64,000 bases of DNA from Rattus norvegicus (taxonomy: Eukaryota; Chordata; Mammalia; Rodentia; Muridae): assembly GCF_036323735.1 (NCBI RefSeq), contig NC_086037.1:61666002-61730001 (forward strand). The letters run 5' to 3'. Positions 36,431-47,790 of the stretch are shown here, one piece after another; position 1 is the first letter of the stretch; every line of letters starts with the position of its first letter. Under the pieces are notes generated by a model, which saw only the letters and a list, made by a program, of their open reading frames with translations, was not told the DNA's origin and did no database searches. A program made the position numbers and the translations under genes.

Positions 36431-36835
36431 CTCAGCGTAAGGACCCACTGCTGCCTCACACAGGGTTAGTATTTAGAGCCTCAAAGACGTTGAAGATGGA
36501 GGGTGGGATTTCTGCTGCCTCAAGGGGTCCGAGTAAGACTGGGAGGCAACTCTGGGTAAAGCGCTGGTCACACAATCCTAGGGGCCTGAGGCTGGCCCTC
36601 TGAAGGCATGTGAATGCCAGGCATGGGAGCCAATTCCGAAAACGCCAGGGCCGAAACAGGCAGAGACGATTGATCTCGGTGCTCTGGACCAATAGATCTG
36701 AATGTAATGGTAAGCTCTAGTTTTGATGACAGACCATCTTAGAAAAGTAAGGTAGAGAGTACTAGAAAAGGATCCACTAAGTCAACCTCTGGTGTCCAAG
36801 ACGACACAACTATACAAGGATGAGTGTGTCTGCAA

Positions 36836-36894
36836 TCGCACACACACACCACTCTACACATCACACATGCACATGCGTGCATGCATGCATGCTC

Positions 36895-36945
<51 letters not shown>

Positions 36946-36953
36946 TGTGTGCG
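36836..36953. repeat. (CA)n microsatellite with flanking CA/TG-rich sequence
   Basis: Imperfect CA-rich sequence leads to an uninterrupted (AC)n at 36898-36941, followed by cgtgtgtgtgcgc. The catgcatgcatgc run at 36878-36890 is self-complementary. Confidence 0.95.
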
Positions 36954-37902
36954 CACCCCAAGGCCCTGACTGTCCATTAGAGGAAATGTCACCCTGGCAA
37001 AGGCAGCAGGAGAGAAAGAAAACCCAATGTTTGGCTCTGTGCCTTGACGAAGAATTGGCCCTGCGGCCTTGAAATCTTCGGGTGGGAGGTGGGGTAGACA
37101 CTGACAAAAAGAATATCAACTTCTTAGTTGTTTGTGTGTCCTTAAAAGGAACCTGGGTTCAAGCTTGTGAACTCAATGTCCCTGTGTCTACAAAGAACAA
37201 AATGTAATTTCTGTGGGTGCGCACTGCAGCAGCCGCATCGCTGTGAAACTGATCTCTGCCTGCGTGTGGCCACAATGCCACCTGTGTCCTCCTCCATTCT
37301 CAAAAGTTACACTGACGATTGTGAACTCCAAAGAGCTGTTCCTCCCGTGGATTGTATAGATTGATATTTAATGTATTGGGATCTGAATTGAGGGGGAGAG
37401 AGAGATACGGGAACACGAAAACCATTAATTATCGGATCAATAACGTTATCCGGAGCCACGTGCTTCTAGAAAACCCCTCTGTTGCTGGAAGCTCAGGAGT
37501 GGAAAACCAAAGCACAGCAGAACTGTTAGGCATCTACAGGGCATCTTGGAAGCGTTCCGGGACCCCAAAGATGCCTGGGCCACTTTCCATGAACTGCCAA
37601 TCAACAGAGTCTGGAAGAAGGCTGCTTCGTGGAGGATGTGGTTGTGTCTTGAGAGGGTATCGAAATGCTTCTTTTCTTAGCAGGTTCAGGCTGCCTTGTT
37701 CCAAGTCTTAGGAGATGAGCATCCCTACTCTCCTGTGTGCTGTGTCCGCCACCCAGGGAGCCTTTGCTCAGGAGGGACACAGGGAACAGTATTCACTGTG
37801 AACAGTTGGCTGAACCCTGAGGGAACACCAACCCAGGAACACCCTAGGTTCTACAAAGGGCTTTTCCTTCATATCCTCTGTTTTCCTTTCTTGCTTTCAC
37901 TC

Positions 37903-38070
37903 TCTTCTTCTTCTTCTTCTTCTTCTTCTTCTTCTTCTTCTTCTTCTTCTTCTTCTTCTTCTTCTTCTTCTTCTTCTTCTTCTCCTTCTTCTCCTCCTCT
38001 TCCTCCTCCTCCTCCTCCTCTTCCTCCTCCCCTCTGCTTCTCCCTCTCCCTCTCCCCCCCCTCTCTCCCC
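37903..38070. repeat. (TTC)n then (TCC)n polypyrimidine tract
   Basis: About 26 CTT/TTC units (37904-37983), then TCC/TTC units and C-rich runs to about 38070. All pyrimidine on the plus strand except a few bases near the end. The corresponding (GAA)n is on the minus strand. It creates poly-Ser and poly-Glu open frames that are not genes. Confidence 0.97.
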
Positions 38071-38326
38071 CCGCCCAGGGGAAAAAACCCTGAGCCTATG
38101 CAAAAGTTATTAGGATACCACAGCATCCTGATGCAATTGCTCTGCAGTACAAGAACCTGGGTGAACATCACTGATTTCATCCCCGTGGGCCTATATCATC
38201 CCTCAACTCCTTTGAAGCAAGCCCCAGACATCACATCGTGTCATGAAAGTACGCCAGGACTATTTTCTTAAACGCAGCAACCACGCCTCCTCCACGCCTA
38301 ACTAACACTGATTTCTCTTCATTGTT

Positions 38327-38432
38327 TTAAAGAGGCATCACGTAGAACAGGCTAGCCCCAAAGTCACAAAGTAGCGGAGGATGGCCTTGAACTCAGAATC
38401 CTCCAGCCTCTATTTCCCAGGTGCTGGGGGTG
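38327..38432 (-). mobile_element. B1 fragment
   Basis: 'gtagaacaggctagcccca', 'ggccttgaactcagaatcctccagcc' and 'caggtgctggg' are the reverse complement of a B1 body in order. The 5' end of the SINE is missing. Confidence 0.6.
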
Positions 38433-39094
38433 TTTGTTTTTTTGTTGTTGTTGTTGTTTTTTTTATCACAGCAAGAGAAAAGGAACAAGAACACAGAGTA
38501 AAAAAGCAACTGGTGTGAACCTCTGTGGGACCCACCCTGTCTCTGAAGTCCCATTGGCCTCCAGGGCTAGCTAGAGAGACCTGGAGAGTGGCCCAGTCAT
38601 TGGGCAAGAAGGGAGTGCACTTTCTCTGCATCCAGTCTCTCAGGCCCTAGCTTCAGATGAGCTCCAGCCTTGTCTCCATCATACTGTAGAAATTTTAAAG
38701 ACAGGCTGTGTACACGGATAGGATGAGGAAATCAAGCTAAGTATCCATGTCTTCTCCTTGGGACCTCTTCTTAAGAGAGTGACCATAGCCAATACACTTC
38801 CAGGGACGGGAAATGTTGTGGCATGGAGAACAGTGTTGTGGAAGTAGAGATCAACAGGCTGGGGTCTTTTAGAGGGAAGTCAGACGTCCTGGTGAGTAAA
38901 AAGCTTTCCCAACGATGCCTAGACACACATTCCTGGGGGGCCTTTCGTTTAAACCGGCTGAGTCCGTTATGTAGATGCTTTGGAGAGAGTGCTGGCGTAA
39001 ATGAGTCATGAACAGCCTATACAACAATGGGTCGTTTTTCTAATTAACCACATATAAAACACTATTTGCTGTGTAAAGAGACTCACTGGCTCTG

Positions 39095-39360
39095 TCCCTG
39101 TGGGCTCATACAACAAAATACCATGGTCTAGGTCAATTATAGACAAGAAACAAAACGGTGACTTCTCACAGTTCTGGGAGATGAACAAGGAGGGAGGTAA
39201 CTGTTCACCTCCTGGTGCATGCCTTGCACCCCCAGGTGGTAAAAGGGCACTAATCCCACTCACAAGGGCCTCCCCCTCACGAGGTGATGGCTTTCCTGAG
39301 GCACTACTGGCTATGTTCCGGCGCATTTGTTCTAGGGGGAGCAAGTATTCAGAGCACAGC
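39095..39360 (-). mobile_element. Possible MLT1-type ancient MaLR LTR
   Basis: 'tacaacaaaataccatgg' followed by 'cacagttctgggag' and 'gggcactaatcccactcacaagggcctcc' resembles an antisense mammalian MLT-type LTR. Heavily decayed. Confidence 0.4.
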
Positions 39361-39870
39361 ATCTATCAGGACAAACACGAGACCAGAGAGCCGAGAGTGG
39401 GTAATATGGTCATAGTAATTATTTTTGCCTTTCTGTATTTCTTTGTTCTCTATACCGAGTGTGTATTCATTCTGAAATTGCAATCTTAACTTGGAAAAAC
39501 TAAAAACTACCCAGCTTAGAAAAAAATTAGGAAAGGTGCTACCAGGCAATATGGAAACAATGAAATAGAAATAGACAATTAACTTAGAGAAGAAGCTACA
39601 CAGACGCTCTCATAGTTACAAAAAATTCCAAGACAACTGGGACCTGTCATTTTAATTCATCAACAGATTATTTAAAATTTTTATTCTAATACTCAGTATT
39701 CCTGATCATATACAGAAATAAATAAACTCATAGACAATCTGGGTAGAAACTTAATTATTCCTACCTTTTCTAGAAGTTCAACATTGATTGTCATGTGACT
39801 CAAAATGTTTGTAATTTAGGGCCTGGCAATTTAGCTTCCTCAAAAATAGTCTAAATAAAAGGACTGTGTG

Positions 39871-39978
39871 GGGGGTTGAGTATTTAGCTCAGTGGTAGAG
39901 AGCTTGCCTAGCAAGCGCAAGGCCCTAGGTTCGGTCCCTAGCTCCGAAAAAAAAAGAAAAAAGAAAAAAGAAAAAAGA
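39871..39978 (+). mobile_element. ID element
   Basis: A box tagctcagtggtagagag, BC1-like loop cttgcctagcaagcgc, B box ggttcggtccc, and an (AAAAAG)n-type tail. Imperfect flanking repeats aaaaggactgtgtg (39857-39870) and aaaaggatcatgtgt (39979-39993). Confidence 0.95.
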
Positions 39979-40271
39979 AAAAGGATCATGTGTATCGATA
40001 ATAATGGCTTATGCTTAGAAGTATGTGCTGTATTTACTGAGAATACCAAAATTTACTAATATTTAAATTTCATAATTATAGATTAATATTCTGCAGGAAA
40101 TTAAAACCATGACCTTTGAAAAGAATAGTTAGTGTGGGGAGAGCTCATTACAGATCATTGAGAAGGAAAAGCAGGTTACAATTTGTCTAGTGAGGTCACA
40201 GTTTTATTTGCAAAAAATGTGTGTGTGTGTGCACACGCACGCACATGTGTGCAAATGTTAAGTTATTAAAA

Positions 40272-40408
40272 TCAAGCACATGCCTGTAATCCCAGTACCA
40301 AAAAGGCTAAGGCACGAAAACTGACAGTTCAAGGTTACCCAGGCAACAACAGCAAGTGCAAGGTCAACCTTGGATACATACTGAAACCCTATGTCAAAAA
40401 AAAAAAAA
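40272..40408 (+). mobile_element. Old B1-type SINE
   Basis: 'gcacatgcctgtaatcccagtacc...ggctaaggca' and '...gttcaaggttacccaggc', then 'gaaaccctatgtcaaaa' and an A tail, in B1 order. About 25% diverged by eye. Confidence 0.65.
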
Positions 40409-40545
40409 CTTTATTAAATCTAAAATATATCAGTTTATTCCATAGACATTTTCCAGATGCTTTCCCATAAATATATAAATATATAATGAATAATCATGGG
40501 CATACATGTAGCGTGTTCTAATATTAGGAAGTATGAGAGCACATT

Positions 40546-40712
40546 TGTTTATTTGTTTGTTTGCCTATCCTTTGAGATAGGATCTCACATAGGCCAAGCT
40601 GGCCTCAAACTTTCTATGTAGCCAAGGATGACTTTGAACTCCTGATCCTCCTGCCTCTTTGTCCCAAGTGCTGGGATTATAAGTTGTGTACAACCACCCT
40701 GATTTAGACCTC
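40546..40712 (-). mobile_element. Old B1-type SINE
   Basis: A plus-strand T-rich start, then 'gataggatctcacatagg', 'aagctggcctcaaact', 'tgaactcctgatcctcctgcct' and 'aagtgctgggattataag', the reverse complement of B1. Confidence 0.75.
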
Positions 40713-40834
40713 TTTATTCAAGACAAAGAATTTTAGAAGCAGTGTTCTAATGTGAAAGTCTACAGAGAGGCACGAGAATAGGGCTGCAAAGACCTGCATG
40801 GTCATGCATCAGAGTTGAAAGCATTAGAATGAAC

Positions 40835-41702
40835 ATGTCTAGTTTAACTGAACACAGATGACAATGAGCTAGTAATAGTCATAGAAATGCCAACTCACCC
40901 ATGAACCCAAGCACATGTGTTTCCATGCTCTGCCAGCTAAAATTGTAAAATAAAATAAAATAAAACACCCCAGTAACAGACCACACCTAGTACCTAGGTC
41001 TTGGCTTCTCATGCCATTCTCCAACAAACAGAACCAGGGATCGTTAGAACAAGGGCTAATTCTAAGACCGGTAGGAAACAGGCAAGATGATCCTGGAACA
41101 TCTCATGGTGCCAGAAAATAAGAGAGGACTCAAAAATAAACCCACAGAGATGGAGTGTGTCCGTAGAGCCAACTTACAAAGCTCTCATTGGCCAAAGCAA
41201 GACTAGGTCAACAAAATTAATCAAGTGGTACTGGGTTATAGTCAAGGTATAAAATAAATATTCTTGAGTTACTAACGATTATATCAATGAGTGGCTGGAT
41301 GAATTGATGAGTGGAAAGACAACATAATCCTATGCAGAAGGATTCCAAATAATCAAAATAAATACTGGAGCCTCAAGGATACAGCGTGATTCTGCCCATA
41401 GCCACTTCCTTCTTAAGGGTAGATTGAGCAACGGCAGGTGAAGAGGAACTGTTTCCTACCTGTCTTAGAATTAGCACTTGTTCTAACGATCCCTGGTTCT
41501 GTTTGTTGGAGAATGGCATGAGAAGCCAAGACCTAGGTACTAGGTGTGGTCTGTATTACTGGGATGTTTTGTTTTATTTTATTTTATTTTACAATTTCAG
41601 CTGGCAGAGCAAGGAAACACATGTGCTTGGGTTCATGGGTGAGTTGACATATCTATGACTATTACTAGCTCATTGTCATCTGTGTTCAGTTAAACTAGAC
41701 AT
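40835..41702. repeat. Large inverted repeat: ~250-bp arms, 367-bp spacer
   Basis: Arm 1 (40835-41081) and arm 2 (41449-41702) are reverse complements, with about seven substitutions and two small indels by eye (about 97% identity). Both arms contain an AAAAT-type pentanucleotide run. The 367-bp spacer does not pair with itself in any way I noticed and contains no recognised element. The arms match no SINE or LTR I know. Confidence 0.93.
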
Positions 41703-41869
41703 ATCCATGTAACCACATCCCAGCGGTTAAGTCTGGCAACAGTGACAAGTCTTGTTGACAGTACACACCCTTGGCGTTACAGTACTAAAATGGCGGCCTT
41801 CCTCCACAGAACCCACAACCCGAGGGAAACCGTAAGGGAAGCATCAGTCCACATTCTACAAAACATCCA

Positions 41870-42012
41870 ATCATGGTGCACACCCTCAATTCCAGAACTT
41901 GAAAGATGGGAGGCCTGAGGACCCGGGTTTCAAAGTTAATACTTAGCAGCCTGCCTGGGCTACCTGAGGCCCCGTCTCCAAAATCTCGACAACTTCAGAA
42001 AAAAAAAAAAAT
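41870..42012 (+). mobile_element. Degraded B1-like SINE
   Basis: 'atggtgcacaccctcaattccagaac', '...gggaggcctgagg', 'agcagcctgcctgggctac' and '...cgtctccaaaa' with an A tail fit a strongly mutated B1. Confidence 0.5.
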
Positions 42013-42306
42013 CAATAGTCTTCAAACTGTCAAGGACATCAAAGCGCAACAGAGTAACTCTGACAAGCGGTCATCGCCAAGGGAGCATTATGAGACTTGG
42101 TGATTGGATGTAACATGGAGTTCCAGATGGATCTGAGGAGGAAAGTGAAGGGAACTCAGTCAAGGCTCATGAGTGAAGTGTGGGTTTTAGCTCATGACAG
42201 GTCATCAAACTGATCGCTGCTGTGGCAAGGGTGTCACAGGAATGTGAGTTGGAACTAAGGGGACTCGAGTCCACGGGAGGCATCTCTGCTGTTTTTGCAA
42301 TTTGTC

Positions 42307-42452
42307 AATTTTGAGAAAGACCTCCCTGTGTAGCCCTGTGTGTACTGGGATTTGCTGTGTAGACCAGGCTGGCCTCAAGCTCACAGAGATCTAACGACCA
42401 AGATTTGCCTCCTGAGCGATGGAGTTAAAGTGTGCACGGCCCAACCCTGCTC
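42307..42452 (-). mobile_element. B1-type SINE
   Basis: 'gagaaagacctccctgtgtagccc', 'ctgtgtagaccaggctggcctcaagctcacagagatc' and 'gcctcctgag' are the reverse complement of B1. Confidence 0.75.
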
Positions 42453-42837
42453 TCAGTCTATCAGCAAATTTTAAAGCATTCTTAGAAATATAGCTCATTT
42501 CTTTTCAACGCCAAAATGCAGCAAAAGCATTTTCATGATTTTTTTTTTTTACCAAGACTGGCAAGAGGCTATTAAAGGCAGAGCAATTCCTGGAGAAAGA
42601 GGACTTCTCTTCTTTATGAGTCAACTATTAGATTTTTCTGAATGTTATTTCCAAGGCTTTGATTTCGGTATTCCTTTTCACCAGTGGGAAGATATGAGAT
42701 TATCTAAGAAAAGACACACAGTCTAAAGAACAAGAAGAAGAAAACTAAGAGAAGAGCTTGTGTTCAGAAAGCCAAGCCAGAATCTAGGAGGAACATTTCA
42801 GAGCCTGGTGTTAGGGACTAGTGAAACGGTTCCATGG

Positions 42838-43021
42838 ATAAAGACATCTACCTCCAAGCCTGAGGGCCTACGTATGATCCCTAGGCCCCACACCGTGGAA
42901 GGAGAGAACTTACACAGGCTGTCACCTCACCTCCACATACATCGTGGTAAATGTGTAAGTGTATACTCGTGTGTGTGTGTGTGTGTCTGTGTGTGTGTGC
43001 GTCCACATACATATACACATG

Positions 43022-43057
<36 letters not shown>

Positions 43058-43060
43058 TGC
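42838..43060 (+). mobile_element. tRNA-derived SINE (B3/B4-like) with (CA)n tail
   Basis: 'ggataaagacatctacctccaagcctgagggcct', 'tgatccctaggcccca', 'gtggaaggagagaac' and 'ctcacctccacatacat' follow a B3/B4-type order, ending in GT and then (AC)n at 43023-43054. Confidence 0.6.
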
Positions 43061-44065
43061 AATTGTGGTATTTAAAGAAGCTGAAACAAAACCAAGTTAG
43101 GGTTCTCCAAAAAAAAATAAAGAAAGCAAGCCTGGTGAGTGTGCATCACAGCAAGATGGAAAATTTTTTTTTTTAATTGGAAAACGATGTGACAGAATAA
43201 AAGTGCGCATGGCAGATAAAGGCTGCAGTGTGTTGCATGGGCAGCAGGCAAAAATATCCTCTAGAATTTAGAATAAAAAGACAAAGACATTTCCACGAGG
43301 AGAGGAAATATGGTAATCACAGGAGAGGGAGGGTGGACGGGGAAGGCACGATTAGATGGTTGGAGGGAAGGAGAGCCAAGTAGGACAGAAGAAAAGCACA
43401 AAGACGTCATGGAAGAAAACAGCGATGGGCTAAAGACACCGTTTCAAGCGACGGCTCTGAGAATGCACTTCTCCTGTGCCTTTCTTGAAGAAAGAAAGAA
43501 AAAAAAAAAAAAACCTCAACCTCATACTCCAATCAAAATTTAAATCGGGAATGAGACAGCAACAAACCCTAAGGCTGGTCAAAACACCTAAGTCTAAAAT
43601 ACTGTTTGAAGTCTAGTTTTACTGACAGCGACAGTAACAGTCGCCATAGAAACAATCTGGTACCAAAACCTGTGGCGGGAGGGAAGCAAATAGTGCTAAG
43701 ATTTTTCCTCAAACGGAGGACGGACGAGGCAGTCCCCAAAACTGCTTTTGTCTTCCCTCAGCAACTAGAGAAAGGGAGGAAAGAAAGAAATGAACTCGAA
43801 ATGCGAATGGTAACCATTATAGAATCTGTATTACAATATAGAGTACATCGTCCTCTAACCATGAAACTATATGGCATACTCCAGGAAGTGTGGTGTGAAG
43901 AGAAACCTTGGCTGGGATGGTGGGGATACCTATCATGAGACATAAACACCCAGAGAAATGACCCCCAAAAAGGATGCTGGGTCCCAGAGTATGTGTTTTT
44001 TACTAAAATATTAAGTAAGAGGGGAGGAAGCACTTTGTTTTTAAAAGCTGAGAAGCTAGGTAAAC

Positions 44066-44200
44066 TGGGGTGCACCTGTCATCTGATAGCTGGAAGATGT
44101 GGAGGCAGGAGGATTGGAAGTTCGAATCATCCTCTGCCTTGTAGTAAGTCTGGAAACAACCTAGGCGACAAGACACTGACTTGAAAAACCAAACAACAGA
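44066..44200 (+). mobile_element. Degraded B1-like SINE
   Basis: 'ggggtgcacctgtcatctgatagctgg', 'ggaggcaggaggattggaagttcgaa' and '...gacttgaaaaacc' follow a B1 plan. Confidence 0.5.
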
Positions 44201-44452
44201 AGGATGCGAGAGACCGGAGACAAATGACTACCAGACACAGAAGAAAGCTTGACGAAGGCAGGAAATTGAACAAATAGAGACCTTTTGCAGCAGTGAAAAC
44301 CATAAAGTAAAATGACGGGAAACAAATACTTATTAATCTCATAGGTTAGAGGGGTAAATCATTTGAATATTTTATTTCTAACTACTATTGAAACTTTTGC
44401 GAATTGTTCTGCCCATCACCATGTTCCGTTTAAATACATTTTCAAATGCTCG

Positions 44453-44845
44453 GGCTGGGAGATGGCTCAATAAGTAAAGTGCCTGCTGTAGGGTGTGAGG
44501 ACCCCGACTGGGATTCCCAGAACTACATAAAGCCACGAGAGCGCAGAAGCATAGGCCTGTGATCCCTGTGATCCCTGTGCTCCTGAGGACAGATAGGAGA
44601 TAAAGACGGAAATTCCTGGAAGCTCTTGGGCCAGACAGCCTGGCAAATGCAGCAGCCACCAGCAGGAGACACTGTTTCAAGCAAGGAAGAAAGTGGGGAC
44701 TGACACCCAAGGTTGTCCTCCAACCTCTGCACACATGTCATGGCCCAAGCATGGCCCCAGTCATATACATGGGCCATACAGGAATATATGGAACACACAG
44801 ACAGACAAAAGTTATCCACATTATATAAGATAAAACATACATTCG
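44453..44845 (+). mobile_element. B4-type SINE
   Basis: A tRNA-like head 'gggctgggagatggctcaataagtaaagtgcctgctg', then 'gattcccagaac', then a B1-like part 'ctgtgatccctgtgctcctgaggacagatagg...tcctggaagctc' and the 3' part 'caaggttgtcctccaacctctgcacaca'. This ID/B1 fusion architecture is B4. Confidence 0.75.
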
Positions 44846-45649
44846 AACACACAGCAATGCTAAAAATCCAGACAACTTCCATAACTGCTATAATTTGGAG
44901 AAATATAAACAAACCATAATTGTTTGGGGGAGATCAATTAGAATTATATAATATATATGATATATATAGGATATGAGCCATGAAATCTTTTAAATTTTGG
45001 TTTTGAAATGGATGACTAGACTGCACAATTTTCCCTGATCATTGGGGGGAAACTTATGAGTACAGAACACATAGATAAATGCAATGGTATAAATTACTAA
45101 GAGCCTTTCCCCAAGGATGAAGAATCCCAAGCAAAATCCTCTTAAGACCAGCCTTCATGTCAGAGTACAACTTCATCTCAATGAATGAAACAAAAAATTA
45201 GCAAAGGAAGTCTGGTTTATTGCGTGCTTAATGAAGTTAAAAGGCAAAATATTCATTTCCGGCAACCTCGTTCTGATAGAATTTGGGATCATAAAAGACA
45301 TCCCCTTCTTGTTTGAAGAAAAGCAACTTGTACTTTTTAAGCTAAGCCTCTGTCGGATCCCCAGGGCTTTTGATTGTCATAGTTCTCCAAGGCTCTTCCT
45401 TGTTCTCCTTGAGATCTTCGAAGGCTAGGCACATTCCTCCACAATCTCATTTATCGAAATAATCCCAAACCGCCAAGTTTTCCTCACTCTTCAGCTTCAG
45501 AGAATCCCACAGGATTTGTTTTTGAACCAAATCTAATGTATCTGCAGAAAGGAAAAAAAATGATAATCAGCTAGAAGTTACTAGGCAAGCCTCTGACCAG
45601 AGAGACAGGGATGGACCCTCGTGTGTCAGTAAAAAGATCTTGTTAGGTG

Positions 45650-45785
45650 GGTGTGATGGTTCGTTCCTTCAAGCCCAGCATTCAGGAGGCAGAAGCAGGT
45701 GAAGGATCTCTCTGAGTTCCAGGACAACCAAGGCTATATCAAGAGGCTGAAGAAACAGAAAGAGGGGTATCTTGAAAATGAAACC
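45650..45785 (+). mobile_element. B1-type SINE (diverged)
   Basis: 'gggtgtgatggttcgttccttcaagcccagcattcaggaggcagaagcaggtg', 'ctctgagttccaggacaaccaaggctat' and 'gtatcttgaaaatg' follow B1 order. Confidence 0.7.
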
Positions 45786-45834
45786 CATTTCACTGGTCTA
45801 CAACTTTTTAATTTTTGATATTTTTATGTGTAAG

Positions 45835-46015
45835 AGAGAATTGCGGGCATATATGTCTGCTTGCCAGGTGTAGGCTTGGTGCCCTCAGAGTTTGAAAGAG
45901 GGCTCTCCGGGACTAGAGTTGTGGATATCTGTGCACAACCATGTTGGTGCTGAAAACTGGATGTAGAGCCTCTGAGAACAAGTGTTCTTAACCACTGAGT
46001 CATCTCTCCATCCCT
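45835..46015 (-). mobile_element. B3-type SINE
   Basis: Plus strand: 'gcgggcatatatgtctgcttgccaggtgtaggcttggtgcc', ending 'gttcttaaccactgagtcatctctccatcc', the reverse complement of a B3 head. Confidence 0.8.
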
Positions 46016-46218
46016 ATAACCTACTATTAGTAACCTGCTCAGTGGACAGACTGCCAAGCTGTGCTCTAAATTCACATCCCTCTACTTGTAGATTAATTCG
46101 GCTCTCAGACCTGATCGGAGAAACGTCTTTGTACAGTTGATGGCAGTTAATACAGAAACTGAGAAATGCTCAAATGTAGAAAATAAGAGACCGAGAAGTA
46201 CTCGGCCATAAATGGGAC

Positions 46219-46221
46219 CAA

Positions 46222-46306
<85 letters not shown>
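46219..46306. repeat. (TC)n(AC)n compound microsatellite
   Basis: About 28 TC units run directly into about 15 AC units. Confidence 0.97.
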
Positions 46307-46307
<1 letters not shown>

Positions 46308-46612
46308 ACACCCTTACAAATACAAACAAAACACACCACACACACACTCGTACCACATACACACAATCACTCACACACTCATACTCACGAACACACACAC
46401 ATACTCACGCACACCTACACAAATGAACAAAACACACACCACACATACAAACACATACACTCACAAACCCACAAACTCACACCACATACACACACTCACA
46501 CACTCATACTCAGGAACATACACACATACTCGCACACATCCCTACGCAAACGAACAAAACACACACCACACACACAGAACATACACACACATACCACACG
46601 CATGCGCACACG
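46307..46612. repeat. AC-rich minisatellite, period about 129 bp
   Basis: 'cacatacacacaatcactcacacactcatactca' at 46352 recurs at 46481, and each copy ends in 'gaacaaaacacacaccacac' about 85 bp later. A partial preceding unit ends at about 46340. About 2.4 copies, diverged. Confidence 0.7.
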
Positions 46613-46624
46613 CACATTCACAGA

Positions 46625-46946
46625 ACACCAAAGAATAGGAAGCAGAAAGATCATATGAGGGCCAGAGGTTGGAGAGGACCAGAAAGATGTGTCTTCTGGG
46701 CATAATGGGGCCACTACACTCATGAACCCAGTGACTGTGGTTACCTACACAGACGTGCACCAGATCAAGCTAGACAATAGTCTAGCATGGGATGGGGGCT
46801 CATGAGCCCTCCCCCAGCTGAAGAACATGATGGATTATGGCTTCTGTTTTCTTTAAGGGTGTAGCTCCTAGTAGATTAACCACGTTCCAGTGGATGGCAG
46901 CCTACCCAGGAGCATAAGAGCAGCACGAATTAGACTCAATAGGTTA

Positions 46947-46993
<47 letters not shown>

Positions 46994-47082
46994 GGGCTGG
47001 GGATTTAGCTCAGTGGTAGAGCGCTTACCTAGGAAGCGCAAGGCCCTGGGTTCGGTCCCCAGCTCCGAAAAAAAAAAAAAGA

Positions 47083-47144
<62 letters not shown>

Positions 47145-47282
47145 CTGGGCAGAGACATGAAATTGGGTGGGAGTAGGGACGTGGGAGCAAGTCCTGAAGG
47201 GCTTTGGGGGAGAACTGGGAGTGGCTATAATCAAAACGCACCGTATGGAACTCTCAAAAATTAATAAAAGTACCACACGAAA
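46625..47282 (+). mobile_element. L1 (Lx-type) 3'UTR and 3' end
   Basis: 'cactacactcatgaaccca', 'ctttaagggtgtagctcctagtagattaaccacgttccagtgg', 'ggagcataagagcagcacgaattagactcaataggttatt', a (GA)n tract, then 'gggtgggagtagggacgtgggagcaa' and 'gaactctcaaaaattaataaaag' match a murid L1 3'UTR in order. No ORF2 is attached. Confidence 0.75.
46994..47084 (+). mobile_element. ID element inserted in the L1 (GA)n tract
   Basis: Full A box, variant loop cttacctaggaagcgc, B box gggttcggtcccc and an A tail. (GA)n lies on both sides (46953-46992 and 47087-47142), so the duplication, if any, is hidden in the repeat. Confidence 0.97.
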
Positions 47283-47698
47283 GAGGAAGCACTTCAGAAA
47301 TGGCCCAACAGGGAACATTCTGTGCTGTAAGAACTTCACCGCTCTCGAGAGTCAGACACTGAAGGGCGCGCATCCCTTCATGCACTGGGAAACAAAGCAC
47401 AATCACACAGAAGGAGATGTGAAAGTGGGGAGGACAGATCAGCTGGAGATGAATCATGATGAAAGCTCCTGGTATCAAAACCAGTGATGGAGTTCAGTCA
47501 AGGTGCTCAGCGGTGGCAAGTTTACAGGATTAAATGGCCGCAGCCCTTGTCTCGAAGGGACCACTTCACCTGTATCGGAAAGCTGCGAAGGAACGTGAAA
47601 ACTTTAAAGAATTAAGATGGAAATATCAGTCAAGAAAAGAAATTCGAGCTCTGACTCTTGGAAAAGTCACAACATGTTCAAGGTTAGGGAAGATAGGA

Positions 47699-47790
47699 AA
47701 GGGGGGAAAGTGGGGGAGAGATGGAGGGAAAGGGAGGGGGAGGGGGAAGGGAGGGAAGAGGGTGGGGGAAGGGGAGGGAGGTAAAGAGAA
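47699..47790. repeat. G-rich polypurine tract (quadruplex-prone)
   Basis: Repeated runs of 3-6 G separated by 1-4 A-rich bases on the plus strand. No coding meaning. Confidence 0.85.

Noticed and set aside
43606..43938. 110-codon open frame
   Set aside because: Balanced composition but no recognisable domain, no splice context and no family I can name.
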